From the NCBI RefSeq assembly GCF_024746795.1, contig NZ_CP080524.1, positions 4,194,001 to 4,258,000 on the forward strand: a stretch of 64,000 nucleotides of DNA, in the 5' to 3' direction. Positions 28,067 through 37,660 of the stretch are shown here, in pieces. Source of the DNA: Mesorhizobium sp. AR10. GTDB lineage: Bacteria > Pseudomonadota > Alphaproteobacteria > Rhizobiales > Rhizobiaceae. A model generated the notes under the pieces. The model was not told where the DNA came from. It saw only the letters and a program-made list of their open reading frames with translations, and made no database searches. How positions within the stretch are numbered: the stretch's first letter is position 1; each line of letters starts with the position of its first letter. Position numbers and translations under genes: made by a program.

Positions 28067-29281
28067 ATGGATCAAGGTGATGAAGGCGATGGGCGAACGG
28101 TCGAAGCAGCGTATTCGGTCCGCGTCGCCGCCGGCATCAGCGCCTTCACCTGCGATGAATGGAACGGCTTCGACGGCACCACACGCGCCGATACGAAAAA
28201 CGGCTACAACCCTCTCGTTTCCTTCGCTTTTCTGAGCGCGCTGGAGGATTCCGGCTGCGCGGTGCGGCGCACCGGCTGGCAAGGTCATCACCTCAGGCTG
28301 GAGACAGCCCAAGGCAAACTCCTCGGCGCGGTCCCCTGTTACCTGAAATCGCACAGCCAGGGCGAATATGTCTTCGACCATGGCTGGTCCGACGCGTTCG
28401 AGCGCGCCGGCGGGCGCTACTACCCAAAACTGCAATGCGCGGTGCCGTTCACGCCCGTCACCGGCCCTCGCCTGCTGGTCAGCAAAGGCGAGGACAGCGC
28501 TGCCGTGAAGGCTGGCCTCGCCGCCGGCCTGAAGGCCGTGACGGACAAGCTCGGCGTGTCTTCCGCGCATGTCACCTTTGCGCCCGAGACAGACATCGAA
28601 GCGCTGGAAGCGGCCGGCTTCCTGCATCGCACCGACCAGCAGTTTCACTTTTTCAACGAGGGGTTTTCGAGCTACGACGACTTTCTTGCCACGCTGGCCT
28701 CGCGCAAGCGCAAGGCGATGAAGAAGGAGCGGCGTGAGGCGCTCGCCAACGGCATCTCAATCGACTGGCTGACCGGCAAGGATCTGACCGAAAAGGCCTG
28801 GGACGACTTTTTTGCCTTCTACACGGATACCGGCAGCCGCAAATGGGGTCGCCCCTACCTCAGCCGGGAATTCTTCTCGCTGATCGGCGAGCGCATGGCC
28901 GACGACATCCTGCTGGTGATGGCCAAGCGCAACGGACGCTACATTGCCGGCGCCATCAACTTCATCGGTTCCGACGCGCTCTACGGGCGTAACTGGGGCT
29001 GCATCGAGGACCACCCCTTCCTGCATTTCGAGGTTTGCTATTATCAGGCGATCGACTTCGCCATCGACCGCAAGCTGAAGGTGGTCGAGGCCGGCGCGCA
29101 AGGCGAGCACAAGCTGGCGCGCGGCTATCGGCCGGTGACCATGCATTCGGCGCACTACATTGCGCATCCAGGCTTGCGCAATGCGGTGGCCGACTATCTG
29201 AGGCGTGAGCGGCGCGAAGTCGAGCGGATGGGTGAATATCTGGAAGAGCATACGCCGTTCCGCAAGGATCTAGCGGAGTAG
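28067..29281 (+). CDS. GNAT-like/peptidoglycan-biosynthesis family protein (DUF482, COG3146)
   Basis: A 404-residue protein of the DUF482 family, distantly related to FemAB/GNAT acyltransferases. Features include YNPLVSFAFLSALEDSGC near residue 46, KLQCAVPFTPVTGPRLLV, FLATLASRKRKAMKKERREA near 208, and a C-terminal EAGAQGEHKLARGYRP. Members are annotated as putative peptidoglycan or acyl-transfer enzymes but the reaction is not established. The gene begins 42 bp after the GDPD stop; the ribosome site is weak, so the exact start is uncertain. Confidence 0.85.
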   Translation: MDQGDEGDGRTVEAAYSVRVAAGISAFTCDEWNGFDGTTRADTKNGYNPLVSFAFLSALEDSGCAVRRTGWQGHHLRLETAQGKLLGAVPCYLKSHSQGEYVFDHGWSDAFERAGGRYYPKLQCAVPFTPVTGPRLLVSKGEDSAAVKAGLAAGLKAVTDKLGVSSAHVTFAPETDIEALEAAGFLHRTDQQFHFFNEGFSSYDDFLATLASRKRKAMKKERREALANGISIDWLTGKDLTEKAWDDFFAFYTDTGSRKWGRPYLSREFFSLIGERMADDILLVMAKRNGRYIAGAINFIGSDALYGRNWGCIEDHPFLHFEVCYYQAIDFAIDRKLKVVEAGAQGEHKLARGYRPVTMHSAHYIAHPGLRNAVADYLRRERREVERMGEYLEEHTPFRKDLAE

Positions 29282-29371
29282 CGAGCCGCCTGATCGGCCA
29301 GTTGCTCCTGATCGCCTTGCCGGTCCGGAGCGGCTTCGTTACACGGGAAGGCACAATCCGGAGCGTTCGCC

Positions 29372-29803
29372 ATGGCTGAAGCTGCCTACGACATCAACAA
29401 TATTTTCGCAAAAATCCTGCGCGGCGAAATTCCTTCGCATCGCGTCTATGAGGACGATACGGTCGTTGCCTTCATGGACGTGATGCCGCAGGGGCCAGGT
29501 CATACGCTGGTGGTGCCGAGGGCGCCATCGCGCAACCTGCTCGACGCCGATCCGGCAGCGCTCGGCCCGCTTTTCGTGATCGTCCAGAAGATAGCGCAAG
29601 CGGTCAGACAGGCTTTCGGCGCCGACGGCGTCACCGTTCTGCAGTTCAACGAGCCGGCTTCGGGACAAACCGTCTATCATCTCCATGTCCATGTGATCCC
29701 GCGTTTCGAGGGCGTCCCTTTGAAGCCGCACACGGGACAGATGGAAAAGCCCGAGGTGCTAGCGGAAAACGCCGGCAAGATACGGATGGCGCTGGCAGGC
29801 TGA
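29372..29803 (+). CDS. HIT family nucleotide hydrolase
   Basis: 143 residues of the histidine-triad superfamily (Hint branch). The triad is seen as YHLHVHVIP near residue 95, and FAKILRGEIPSHRVYEDD at the start is typical. These enzymes hydrolyse nucleoside phosphoramidates or acyl-adenylates in the cytoplasm. The ATG follows GGAG by nine bases. It stands alone on the plus strand between the DUF482 and PAP2 genes. Confidence 0.93.
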   Translation: MAEAAYDINNIFAKILRGEIPSHRVYEDDTVVAFMDVMPQGPGHTLVVPRAPSRNLLDADPAALGPLFVIVQKIAQAVRQAFGADGVTVLQFNEPASGQTVYHLHVHVIPRFEGVPLKPHTGQMEKPEVLAENAGKIRMALAG

Positions 29804-29912
29804 AGACGAGCGCGAGCGCGAGCGGCCATGTGCATTCGGACCGCCTGGTAAGGGAATATCAAGCCCTCTCGTCGTAAAAGCGCCGAACGGTGGCGAGCTT
29901 GGGCTTCAAGGC

Positions 29913-31055
29913 ATGGAAAATTCCGTTGCGGAATCGCGCCCCCCGGCAAGGGCAGTTGTCGGGCGCGCTGTTTTGCGCACGTTGGCGGACGCTTACCGGC
30001 GGCACCGGTTGCTCCACGCGATGGCCATCGCCGCCCTGCTTTTGGCGGCGGCGGTCGGGATGCATACCGGAAACATGCCGGACTTCGGCGCGCTGAAAGA
30101 ATACGCTCAGTATCTTCTCCTCGCTTTCTGGATCTGCGGCTGTGTATTCGCACTTGCGGTCTTTTTTCACCTTGCGGTGATCAAGCGGGATCCTGAACCA
30201 CTCGGCACCTTCCTCAGATCGCTGGGCAGCTTCTTCGGCGACGCCGAGCGCAATGCCAACAGCCTGAATGGCCTGGCCGCAACGCTTGGCTTTATATCTT
30301 CTGTCGGTGTGCTGAAGGGCGCTATTGCGATCCTTTCCCCATTTTCATGGGACCAGGCATTGGCTCATGCCGATCGGGTGCTGCACTTCGGTCGAGCCCC
30401 GCACGAATGGCTATGGTTTATCGTCCAGTCGCCGTCCGCGTTGAAGATGCTCAACATCGCATATAATTTCTGGTTCATCGTGCTTATCGCCACGATTTTC
30501 ACCGCCTGCATAACACGCAAAGATACGAGGCTGCGTCATCAGTTCCTGATGAGCTTCATGCTGGTGTGGACGCTGGGCGGCTTCTTCCTTGCGATGGGCC
30601 TGTCGTCGGCAGGGCCGTGCTATTATGAGCGACTGGGGCTCGGCGGTGACTTTCATCCCCTCATGCAGGCACTCACTGCTGCCGATCGCATCTATCCGGT
30701 CTGGGCGCTCAGCACGCAGGATCTGCTGTGGAGCGGCTACATTGGCGCCACCCACGGCAGTATCGGGATATCTGCCTTCCCATCCATGCACGTTGCGATG
30801 GCGGTGCTGTTCGCGCTCTATGCAACTCGCCGTTCTCGGCTGGCTGGTTTGCTGATGTGGGCATTCGCCGCAATCATCATGGTCGGCTCGGTTGTCCTTG
30901 GCTGGCACTATGCCCTGGATGGTTATGCAGGCGCGCTGATATCGATCGCCATCTGGAAGGCATGCGGATATTTCCTGGTCCGCTTCGCGCCGGACGGCGT
31001 CGCCGCTGAAAACGCCCCCTCTTTTCTGCGGCCGCCAACCCACTCCGCGACGTAA
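29913..31055 (+). CDS. PAP2-superfamily membrane phosphatase/phosphotransferase
   Basis: A 380-residue polytopic inner-membrane protein. Hydrophobic segments lie near residues 35-52, 68-93, 130-147, 180-200, 212-230 and three more at the C-terminus. The PAP2 motifs are GISAFPSMHVAMA (about residue 285) and SVVLGWHYALDGYAGA (about 325), both with the catalytic histidines; the arrangement resembles the inositolphosphotransferase/Aur1-like branch. Likely substrates are lipid phosphates. The downstream neighbour is convergent. Confidence 0.88.
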   Translation: MENSVAESRPPARAVVGRAVLRTLADAYRRHRLLHAMAIAALLLAAAVGMHTGNMPDFGALKEYAQYLLLAFWICGCVFALAVFFHLAVIKRDPEPLGTFLRSLGSFFGDAERNANSLNGLAATLGFISSVGVLKGAIAILSPFSWDQALAHADRVLHFGRAPHEWLWFIVQSPSALKMLNIAYNFWFIVLIATIFTACITRKDTRLRHQFLMSFMLVWTLGGFFLAMGLSSAGPCYYERLGLGGDFHPLMQALTAADRIYPVWALSTQDLLWSGYIGATHGSIGISAFPSMHVAMAVLFALYATRRSRLAGLLMWAFAAIIMVGSVVLGWHYALDGYAGALISIAIWKACGYFLVRFAPDGVAAENAPSFLRPPTHSAT

Positions 31056-31097
31056 ATTCGACGATCCGAACGAACTCGCTCGCGGCGGCCGTACTGG

Positions 31098-31745
31098 TCA
31101 AAGCGGCCCAAGGGCGGAGAGAGAGGAATTGGATAGTTTCTGAAACGCTGTCGGCTGCGGCCCCTGCCGAAGCCGCTCTCCGATCGCATCCGCGCACTGC
31201 GCCGGGCTCAGAAGCGAGGTGTCGACTTCCAAATCATAGACGCCGGGCTTGTGCACTGCCTGCTGCCACAGGCGGACCGGCAGCGGCGCAGGATCGTCGC
31301 GGGATCCGGTCACGTAGCCTTTTTCCGCTGCGCTGCGAGCACGCCTTTCCAGGATCACCTCGATCGAACAGCGAACGCCCACGAACAAGACCGGCAGGCC
31401 ATCGAGACGCCGGGCGCAATCGACGAGGACATTGAGGGGTTTCGAATAGGCGTCGTGGTGGCCGAAATCGGCCACGACATTCAGACCCAATCGGCTGTGA
31501 GCTGCGATCGATTCGTAGAGAGCAGCGAAGAATCCGGGGATGAGAAGTTCTATATCCGGGCGCTCTGCGCCTGGCCGCAGCCCGATGCCGGGGCGATATC
31601 GCCTTGGCGTGATGTGTTCGACATGGGCATCGACGCCGAGATTCATCCAAGGCCCGGCGAAATTCTCCTGAATGGCATGAACGATGCTCGATTTCCCCGA
31701 TCGTGGCGCGCCGTTGAGGATGATGATTTGTCCGGCCTCAGCCAT
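31098..31745 (-). CDS. Chloramphenicol phosphotransferase-like (CPT family) P-loop kinase
   Basis: A 215-residue P-loop kinase. The Walker A motif is GAPRSGKSS (residues 12-20). The following GPWMNLGVDAHVE aligns with the segment of chloramphenicol 3-O-phosphotransferase that carries the catalytic aspartate, and LPVLFVGVRCSIEVILERR is also family-typical. Housekeeping chromosomal relatives are common and their substrates are mostly unknown, so antibiotic resistance should not be assumed. It lies downstream of the clpA terminator, reading the same way as clpA but after the gene gap, and converges with the PAP2 gene. Confidence 0.82.
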   Translation of the reverse strand: MAEAGQIIILNGAPRSGKSSIVHAIQENFAGPWMNLGVDAHVEHITPRRYRPGIGLRPGAERPDIELLIPGFFAALYESIAAHSRLGLNVVADFGHHDAYSKPLNVLVDCARRLDGLPVLFVGVRCSIEVILERRARSAAEKGYVTGSRDDPAPLPVRLWQQAVHKPGVYDLEVDTSLLSPAQCADAIGERLRQGPQPTAFQKLSNSSLSALGPL

Positions 31746-31765
31746 GCGTCACCTCTCGTTCAATG

Positions 31766-31789
31766 AAAAAAGCCCCGTTTCCGGGGCTT
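31766..31789 (-). terminator. Intrinsic terminator of clpS-clpA
   Basis: On the minus strand AAGCCCCG-GAAA-CGGGGCTT is followed by TTTT, 20 bp beyond the clpA stop. It also lies just upstream of the CPT-like gene's start, isolating the two units. Confidence 0.9.
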
Positions 31790-31808
31790 CCTTCGATATT
31801 CGGGCCTG

Positions 31809-34280
31809 TCAGCCCTTGCGCGGCAGTTGCGGCACCAGGCTGCGCTTGCCGCCATCCTTGCCCTTGGGCTCCGGCTTCTGCGCGACCAGTTTTTTCACCG
31901 CTGGCTTTTTCGCCACGGCCTTCTTCGGCTTGAGCGTATCTTCAGGCTCTTCCTTCTTCGGCTTGACCGGCGCCTCGTCGGCGAGTGATTCGAGCTTCAG
32001 GCCGGTTTCGCCGGTTTCCTTCTTCTCGACGGTGACGCGCACCGTGCCGCCCTTCTTCAGCTTGCCGAAAAGCACCTCATCAGCCAGCGGCTTCTTGATG
32101 TGCTCCTGAATGACGCGGCCAAGCGGCCGTGCACCCATGCGCTCGTCATAACCCTTGTCGGCCAGCCAGGCGATTGCGTCCGGCGACAGGTCGAAGGTGA
32201 CGCCACGCTCGGAAAGCTGCGCCTCGAGCTGCATGACGAATTTCTGCACCACCTGATGGATGACCGGCACCGGCAGCGAGCCGAACGGGATGATCGCATC
32301 GAGACGGTTGCGGAACTCCGGCGTGAACAGCCGGTTGATCGCCTCGACATCGTCGCCTTCGCGCTTGGTCGAACCAAACCCGATCGCCGCGCGCTGCGCA
32401 TCGGATGCGCCCGCATTGGTGGTCATGATCAGGATCACATTGCGGAAGTCGATCTGCTTGCCGTTGTGGTCGGTCAGCTTGCCGTGGTCCATGACCTGCA
32501 ACAGGATGTTGAACAGGTCCGGATGCGCCTTTTCGACTTCGTCCAGCAACAGCACGCAATGCGGATGCTGGTCGACGCCGTCGGTCAATAGGCCGCCCTG
32601 GTCGAAGCCGACATAGCCGGGAGGCGCGCCGATCAGCCGCGAGACAGTGTGACGCTCCATATATTCCGACATGTCGAAGCGGATCAGTTCCACGCCGAGC
32701 GAGGCGGCGAGCTGCTTTGCCACTTCGGTCTTGCCGACGCCGGTCGGGCCGGAGAACAGGTACGAACCGATCGGCTTTTCTGGCTCGCGCAGGCCGGCTC
32801 GCGCCAGCTTGATCGCCGAGGTCAGCGCGCTGATTGCGGTGTCCTGGCCGTAGACGACGCGCTTCAGCTCGATATCGAGGCCCTGCAGGACCTTCTCGTC
32901 GTCAGCCGAAACCGTCTTCGGCGGGATGCGGGCCATGGTGGCGATCGTCGCTTCGATCTCCTTGATGCCGATGGTCTTCTTGCGCTTGGCCTCCGGCACC
33001 AGCATCTGCGAGGCACCGGTCTCGTCGATCACGTCGATCGCCTTGTCCGGCAGCTTGCGGTCGTTGATGTAGCGCGCCGAGAGTTCCACCGATGCCTTGA
33101 TCGCCTCGTTGGTGAACTTCACCTTGTGGAATTCTTCATAATAGGGCTTCAGGCCCTTCATGATCTCGATGGCGTCCTCGATGGTCGGCTCGTTGACGTC
33201 GATCTTCTGGAAGCGCCGCACCAGCGCGCGGTCCTTCTCGAAGAACTGGCGGAACTCCTTGTAAGTGGTCGAGCCGATGCAGCGGATGGCGCCGGACGAC
33301 AGCGCGGGCTTCAGGAGATTCGACGCATCCATGGCGCCGCCCGACGTGGCCCCTGCACCGATCACGGTGTGGATCTCGTCGATGAACAGCACCGCGCCCG
33401 GATAATCCTCGAGCTCCTTGACGACCTGCTTCAGCCGCTCTTCGAAATCGCCGCGGTAGCGGGTGCCGGCCAGCAGCGTGCCCATGTCGAGCGCGAAGAT
33501 GGTGGCATTGTGCAGCACTTCAGGCACATCACCCTCGACGATGCGCTTGGCGAGCCCTTCGGCGATCGCCGTCTTGCCGACGCCGGGATCGCCGACATAG
33601 AGCGGATTGTTCTTGGAGCGACGGCACAGCACCTGGATGGTGCGGTTGATCTCGGACTCGCGGCCGATCAACGGATCGATCTTGCCGGCCTTGGCCTTGT
33701 TGTTCAAATTGACGCAATAGGCAGTCAGCGCGTCCTGTTGCTGCTTCTTCTTGCCGCCTTCCTCCTGCGGCTCGGAGCCGTTCTGGCCACCACCCTGCTC
33801 GTCGTCGGCGCCGCGCGGCGAGCGCGTTTCAGACGCACCGGGGCGCTTGGCGATGCCGTGCGAGATGTAGTTGACCGCGTCATAGCGGGTCATCTGCTGT
33901 TCCTGCAGGAAATAGGCGGCATGGCTCTCGCGCTCGGCAAAGATGGCGACGAGCACGTTGGCGCCGGACACTTCCTCGCGGCCGGACGACTGCACATGGA
34001 TGACCGCGCGCTGGATGACGCGCTGGAACCCGGCCGTCGGCTTGGAATCCTCATCGTAACCGGTGACGAGGTTGTCGAGCTCGGTGTCGATATAGGTGAG
34101 TACCGTGTGCTTCAGCTCGTCGAGATCGACGTTGCAGGCGCGCATGACGGCGGCCGCCTCGGTGTCGTCGATGAGAGCGAGCAGCAGATGTTCAAGGGTT
34201 GCGTATTCATGGTGCCGCTCGTTGGCGAGCGTCAGCGCCTGGTGAAGCGCCTTTTCCAGGCCTTGGGAGAAAGCCGGCAT
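31809..34280 (-). CDS. clpA: ATP-dependent Clp protease ATP-binding subunit ClpA
   Basis: The AAA+ unfoldase that feeds ClpP. The 823 residues have the N-domain (1-145), two nucleotide-binding domains with Walker A motifs [13 protein letters not shown] and [13 protein letters not shown], Walker B LFIDEIHT and [12 protein letters not shown], and a ClpP-binding IGF-type loop (AAIGFGS). Beyond the usual end there is a tail of roughly 50 residues rich in Lys, Pro and Ala ([14 protein letters not shown]). ClpS is encoded six bases upstream and the two are surely co-transcribed. Confidence 0.96.
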   Translation of the reverse strand: MPAFSQGLEKALHQALTLANERHHEYATLEHLLLALIDDTEAAAVMRACNVDLDELKHTVLTYIDTELDNLVTGYDEDSKPTAGFQRVIQRAVIHVQSSGREEVSGANVLVAIFAERESHAAYFLQEQQMTRYDAVNYISHGIAKRPGASETRSPRGADDEQGGGQNGSEPQEEGGKKKQQQDALTAYCVNLNNKAKAGKIDPLIGRESEINRTIQVLCRRSKNNPLYVGDPGVGKTAIAEGLAKRIVEGDVPEVLHNATIFALDMGTLLAGTRYRGDFEERLKQVVKELEDYPGAVLFIDEIHTVIGAGATSGGAMDASNLLKPALSSGAIRCIGSTTYKEFRQFFEKDRALVRRFQKIDVNEPTIEDAIEIMKGLKPYYEEFHKVKFTNEAIKASVELSARYINDRKLPDKAIDVIDETGASQMLVPEAKRKKTIGIKEIEATIATMARIPPKTVSADDEKVLQGLDIELKRVVYGQDTAISALTSAIKLARAGLREPEKPIGSYLFSGPTGVGKTEVAKQLAASLGVELIRFDMSEYMERHTVSRLIGAPPGYVGFDQGGLLTDGVDQHPHCVLLLDEVEKAHPDLFNILLQVMDHGKLTDHNGKQIDFRNVILIMTTNAGASDAQRAAIGFGSTKREGDDVEAINRLFTPEFRNRLDAIIPFGSLPVPVIHQVVQKFVMQLEAQLSERGVTFDLSPDAIAWLADKGYDERMGARPLGRVIQEHIKKPLADEVLFGKLKKGGTVRVTVEKKETGETGLKLESLADEAPVKPKKEEPEDTLKPKKAVAKKPAVKKLVAQKPEPKGKDGGKRSLVPQLPRKG

Positions 34281-34286
34281 GTTACC

Positions 34287-34613
34287 TCACTTCTTCTCCA
34301 TCACGCATTGCAGCGGATGCTGATTCTGTCGTGCGAAATCCATGACCTGGGACACTTTGGTCTCGGCCACCTCGAATGTATAGACCCCACACTCGCCCAC
34401 CCCATGATTGTGAACATGAAGCATGATGCGTGTGGCGGCTTCGCGGTCCTTCTGGAAAAAGCGCTCCAGCACGTGAACCACGAACTCCATGGGCGTGTAG
34501 TCGTCGTTGAGGATGAGGACCCGATAAAGGCTGGGCTTCTTGGTCTTGGTTTTCGTGCGCGTAATGACGGCCGTACCGCGACCGGCTTCATTGCCGTCGC
34601 TGCCGTTTTGCAT
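34287..34613 (-). CDS. clpS: ClpA adaptor ClpS
   Basis: Recognises N-degrons and hands them to ClpA. The product has 108 residues from the ATG at 34613 ([13 protein letters not shown]) with a disordered, basic N-terminal tail, then the core [20 protein letters not shown] carrying the ligand-binding Asn-Asp-Asp, and the conserved [13 protein letters not shown] loop. An upstream in-frame start at 34679 would lengthen the tail by 22 residues and is less likely. clpA starts six bases after its stop. Confidence 0.95.
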   Translation of the reverse strand: MQNGSDGNEAGRGTAVITRTKTKTKKPSLYRVLILNDDYTPMEFVVHVLERFFQKDREAATRIMLHVHNHGVGECGVYTFEVAETKVSQVMDFARQNQHPLQCVMEKK

Positions 34614-34812
34614 CCGCGCCACGTGTCTCGTGGCAGTCAAACCGATCGTCACGTAGTCCTGCCTCTTTCGAATCCTCATGCGAGTTCGACATGTAGGTGT
34701 TCGATGAACGATTTTAAGCCCTTCTGTTTAGCTGACAATATGGCTAGGTGGCCAAACTTGGCTGATTTTCAAAATCGTGAAGGTGTCAGAGCCCGCAATT
34801 TGAACCCGGCAT

Positions 34813-34844
34813 GAAAAAACCCGGCCGCGCGCTCGCGACCGGGT
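34813..34844 (-). terminator. Intrinsic terminator downstream of the phasin gene
   Basis: On the minus strand ACCCGG-(TCGCGAGCGCGCGG)-CCGGGT with an inner GCG/CGC pair, followed by TTTTT. It lies 46 bp beyond the phasin stop. Confidence 0.88.
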
Positions 34845-34889
34845 CTGTTTCACAGGCCCGAAAGGCCATTTTCGCACTGTTGGGCGAAA

Positions 34890-35219
34890 TTACTTCGCCT
34901 TGGCGACGATCGATTCGAACGGCTTGTAGGCTTCCTTGGCGAGTTCCGCGTAGAGATCGCCAAACTTGGTGGCCTCGGCGACGAAGCTCTCATAGGACTG
35001 CTTGGCATAGTCGGACTGGATCTCGATCGCCTTTTCCAGCGACTTGGCGGAAAGAATCTTCTCGACCACGGCGCTACCAGCTTCGAAGCTCTTCTTGGTG
35101 TAATCGCCCGCCTCGGCGGCAATCGCCTGCGCACCCTTCGAGAGGGAAGCAAAGCTCTTCAATCCGGTGTCGGCAAAGTCCTTGCCGTATTTGCTGAAGT
35201 CCTCGTAGGTCTGGGTCAT
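34890..35219 (-). CDS. Phasin family protein
   Basis: A 109-residue, almost entirely helical protein of the Phasin_2 type: SLSKGAQAIAAEAGDYTKKS, then KSLEKAIEIQSDYAKQSYE and AELAKEAYKPFESIVAKAK. Phasins coat polyhydroxyalkanoate granules and control granule number and size. The start at 35219 (MTQTYEDFSK) has a GGGAAG site just upstream. Two palindromes lie 43 and 65 bp upstream of the ATG, a likely operator. The gene is monocistronic with its own terminator. Confidence 0.9.
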   Translation of the reverse strand: MTQTYEDFSKYGKDFADTGLKSFASLSKGAQAIAAEAGDYTKKSFEAGSAVVEKILSAKSLEKAIEIQSDYAKQSYESFVAEATKFGDLYAELAKEAYKPFESIVAKAK

Positions 35220-35261
35220 TTCACGCTTCCCTTGGGTTGAGGCGCCCTTGCCCGAGCGCTT

Positions 35262-35298
35262 TTGTGCAATGCACGTGAACATATTGTGCGCTGCACAA
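35262..35298. promoter_or_regulatory. Twin palindromes TTGTGC-N3-GCAC upstream of the phasin gene
   Basis: TTGTGC-AAT-GCACGT (35262-35276) and TTGTGC-GCT-GCACAA (35284-35298), the second perfect. Their starts are 22 bp apart, two helical turns, so two dimers could bind on one DNA face. PhaR/AniA regulators of PHA genes bind TGC-rich palindromes in other alphaproteobacteria, so this is a candidate PhaR operator (inference). Confidence 0.65.
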
Positions 35299-35501
35299 AA
35301 AGTCAAGATTTCGGCCGTATGCCGCCGCCAACTCGCCGGCAACGGCTAAAATTCGAATAAAGGGAGGCTCAAGCCCGAAGAAAATGGTGAACGCGGCGGT
35401 TACCATAAACGGATTGGTAACGCTGGTCGCGATAGTTTGGCTGGAAGTGAGGCAGGATCCCTTTGCCGCCTCCAGGGCAATGAAATTCAAAGGAACTATC
35501 A

Positions 35502-36914
35502 GTGCGTCAGGCGTTGTCGGGCTTCGTTTCCAAATCCGTTTTTTCCCTCAAGACGATCATGATTGTCGCCTTGGCGATGTCATTTGTCGTGGCGGACGCT
35601 GGCTCGTCGCTTGCCGCCAAGTCCGCTGCGATCGTCATCGACGCCAAGACCGGCAAGGTCCTTTATTCGTCCGATGCAAACGGCCGTCGCTACCCTGCCT
35701 CGCTCACCAAGATGATGACGCTCTACCTGACCTTCGAAGCGCTGGCCAAGCGCAGGATCAGCAAGAACACTCCAGTGGTTTTTTCGGCCAATGCCGCGGC
35801 GGAACCACCGACCAAGCTCGGCGTCAGGCCCGGCGGATCGGTAACCGTCGAGACTGCGATCCTGTCGATGGTGACCAAGTCGGCCAACGATTCGTCGACG
35901 GCTCTTGGCGAACTCCTCGGCGGCAGTGAAGCCAATTTCGCGCGGATGATGACTGCCAAGGCACGGGCGCTGGGCATGAACGGGACCGTTTTCCGGAATG
36001 CCAACGGCTTGCCCAACCCCGGCCAGTTCACCACCGCCCGCGACATGGCGACCCTCGGCATCGCGCTCAGGGAACACTTTCCCCAGTACTATGGCTATTT
36101 TTCGCAGCGCTCCTTCCTCTATGGCCGCCAGCGCATCAACGGCCACAACCGTCTGCTCGGCCGCATCAAGGGCGTCGACGGCATCAAGACCGGCTACACG
36201 CGCGCTTCCGGCTTCAATCTCGTGTCTTCGGTTGCCGATGGCGACCGCCGCATCGTTGCGGTCGTCATGGGTGGAAACTCGGGCCGCAGCCGTGACAATC
36301 AGATGGCCGGATTGATCAAAGCTTACCTGCCGCGGGCATCGTCGCGCGGCGGCGGCGACTTGATCGCCAAAGCCGGCGGCGACGGTCCGATGAAGGCACT
36401 GGTCAAGGTCTTCCTGCCGAAACATGACGCGCCGACGCCGGACGACAAGCCGGCAGTCGAAGACAATGCCGTGGCGTCCAACGACGATCCGACGACGCCT
36501 GATGTCGAGCAGACATCGGCTACCGTCGAGGAGGTCACGCCCGTCGTCCAGATCAAGAAGGTCAAGACGGTGGCTGTAGCAGCCGCGACCGACGCTTCGA
36601 CCGCTCAGGTCGTCGCCGCCTTTGCAGAACCGGCGCCGGCTGTCGATCCGGTCAATACTGCTTCTGTCCCGTCAGGCTGGGCGGTGCAGGTCGCCTCTTC
36701 GCCAAGCCAGTCAGAAGCGCAGGCCTTCCTCGACAAGACGACCAAGCAGGCACGCTCGATTCTCGCCGACGCGTCCGGCTTCACCGTCGCCTTCGACAAG
36801 GACGGCGTGACCTACTACCGCGCGCGGTTCGGCTTTGGTTCGAAGAACTCCGCCTGGAACGCCTGCAATGCTTTGAAGAAGAAGAAAATCGCCTGCTACG
36901 CCGTCCAACAGTAG
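35502..36914 (+). CDS. D-alanyl-D-alanine carboxypeptidase (S11 PBP) with C-terminal SPOR domain
   Basis: A periplasmic low-molecular-weight penicillin-binding protein of 470 residues. After a signal peptide (to about residue 39) come the catalytic motifs SLTK (S67-K70), SAN (near 127) and KTG (near 225). A linker of about 120 residues rich in Ala, Val, Pro and Thr leads to a SPOR domain (WAVQVASSPSQSEAQAFLD to the end) that would bind denuded septal glycan, pointing to a role at division sites. The start is GTG at 35502 with AAAGGAAC upstream. Confidence 0.93.
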   Translation: MRQALSGFVSKSVFSLKTIMIVALAMSFVVADAGSSLAAKSAAIVIDAKTGKVLYSSDANGRRYPASLTKMMTLYLTFEALAKRRISKNTPVVFSANAAAEPPTKLGVRPGGSVTVETAILSMVTKSANDSSTALGELLGGSEANFARMMTAKARALGMNGTVFRNANGLPNPGQFTTARDMATLGIALREHFPQYYGYFSQRSFLYGRQRINGHNRLLGRIKGVDGIKTGYTRASGFNLVSSVADGDRRIVAVVMGGNSGRSRDNQMAGLIKAYLPRASSRGGGDLIAKAGGDGPMKALVKVFLPKHDAPTPDDKPAVEDNAVASNDDPTTPDVEQTSATVEEVTPVVQIKKVKTVAVAAATDASTAQVVAAFAEPAPAVDPVNTASVPSGWAVQVASSPSQSEAQAFLDKTTKQARSILADASGFTVAFDKDGVTYYRARFGFGSKNSAWNACNALKKKKIACYAVQQ

Positions 36915-36961
36915 GACGGCGTCGAAATTATCTCCCGGAAATTTTTTGCGTCGAAGGAGAA

Positions 36962-37660
36962 CTAGTTGTGATTGGAGAGCAAGACGTCCTTGGCTTCGTT
37001 GATCCGCGCCGCCAGGAAAGACGTGCCACCGATATCGGGGTGCAGGCGCTGCATCAGGCGGCGGTGCGCCTTGCGGACATCCGCCGCGGCGGCCCCCGCT
37101 TCAAGACCAAGGACCTTGTAGGCCTCCTCCTTAGTCATGGCGCCAGAACCTGGCGCAACACCCAGCCCTTCGCCACCGTTCGCCTCAGCGTCTTTGCGCC
37201 AGACGGGAAACCTGCCGTCAAGATACGTCTCTAGCAACTGGCGGCTCTCCGGATCGCCGGAGAGTTCGCGATAAAGTTGCTGCAGTTCCGAAAGCCCCAT
37301 CGCACCAAGCATCTTGCCTTCATGGCGGCCGGCCAGCACCAGGCCCTCCAGGCCGCCGGTATCGTGATCGAGTTCCATTTCCAATGCCGCGGTGCGCACC
37401 GCTGAACGCTTGCCCGGCGCCTGCCCTGCCACCTGCCGTTTCATCCGCACCGAACAATACCAGGCAAAGGCCGCGGCCAGGATGATGCCGGCGATACCTT
37501 CGCGCCCGACCACGAGCACGGCAACGCCGACCAGCGCCAGAAGAACCGGCCCAAGCGTCCGCATTCCGCTCGCCAGTTTCGCCGGCTCGGCGCGGAGAAA
37601 GATCGTCACCACGCCGAGAAGCACCAGAAGCAACGCTACAAAAGCGATGATTGCGCCCAT
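36962..37660 (-). CDS. Membrane-anchored DnaJ-domain protein
   Basis: 232 residues. Two or three N-terminal membrane segments (residues 3-23 and 35-70) are followed by a cytoplasmic linker and a C-terminal J domain (about 175-230) with the HPD tripeptide in RLMQRLHPDIGG. The layout resembles TIM14/DjlA-like co-chaperones that recruit Hsp70 to membranes. It overlaps the upstream VWA-like gene by one base (TAATG), so the two proteins are likely made together. Confidence 0.88.
   Translation of the reverse strand: MGAIIAFVALLLVLLGVVTIFLRAEPAKLASGMRTLGPVLLALVGVAVLVVGREGIAGIILAAAFAWYCSVRMKRQVAGQAPGKRSAVRTAALEMELDHDTGGLEGLVLAGRHEGKMLGAMGLSELQQLYRELSGDPESRQLLETYLDGRFPVWRKDAEANGGEGLGVAPGSGAMTKEEAYKVLGLEAGAAAADVRKAHRRLMQRLHPDIGGTSFLAARINEAKDVLLSNHN

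Noticed and set aside
32649..34814. A 721-codon open frame antisense to clpA
   Set aside because: Same reason: it mirrors ClpA codons and contains no known motif.
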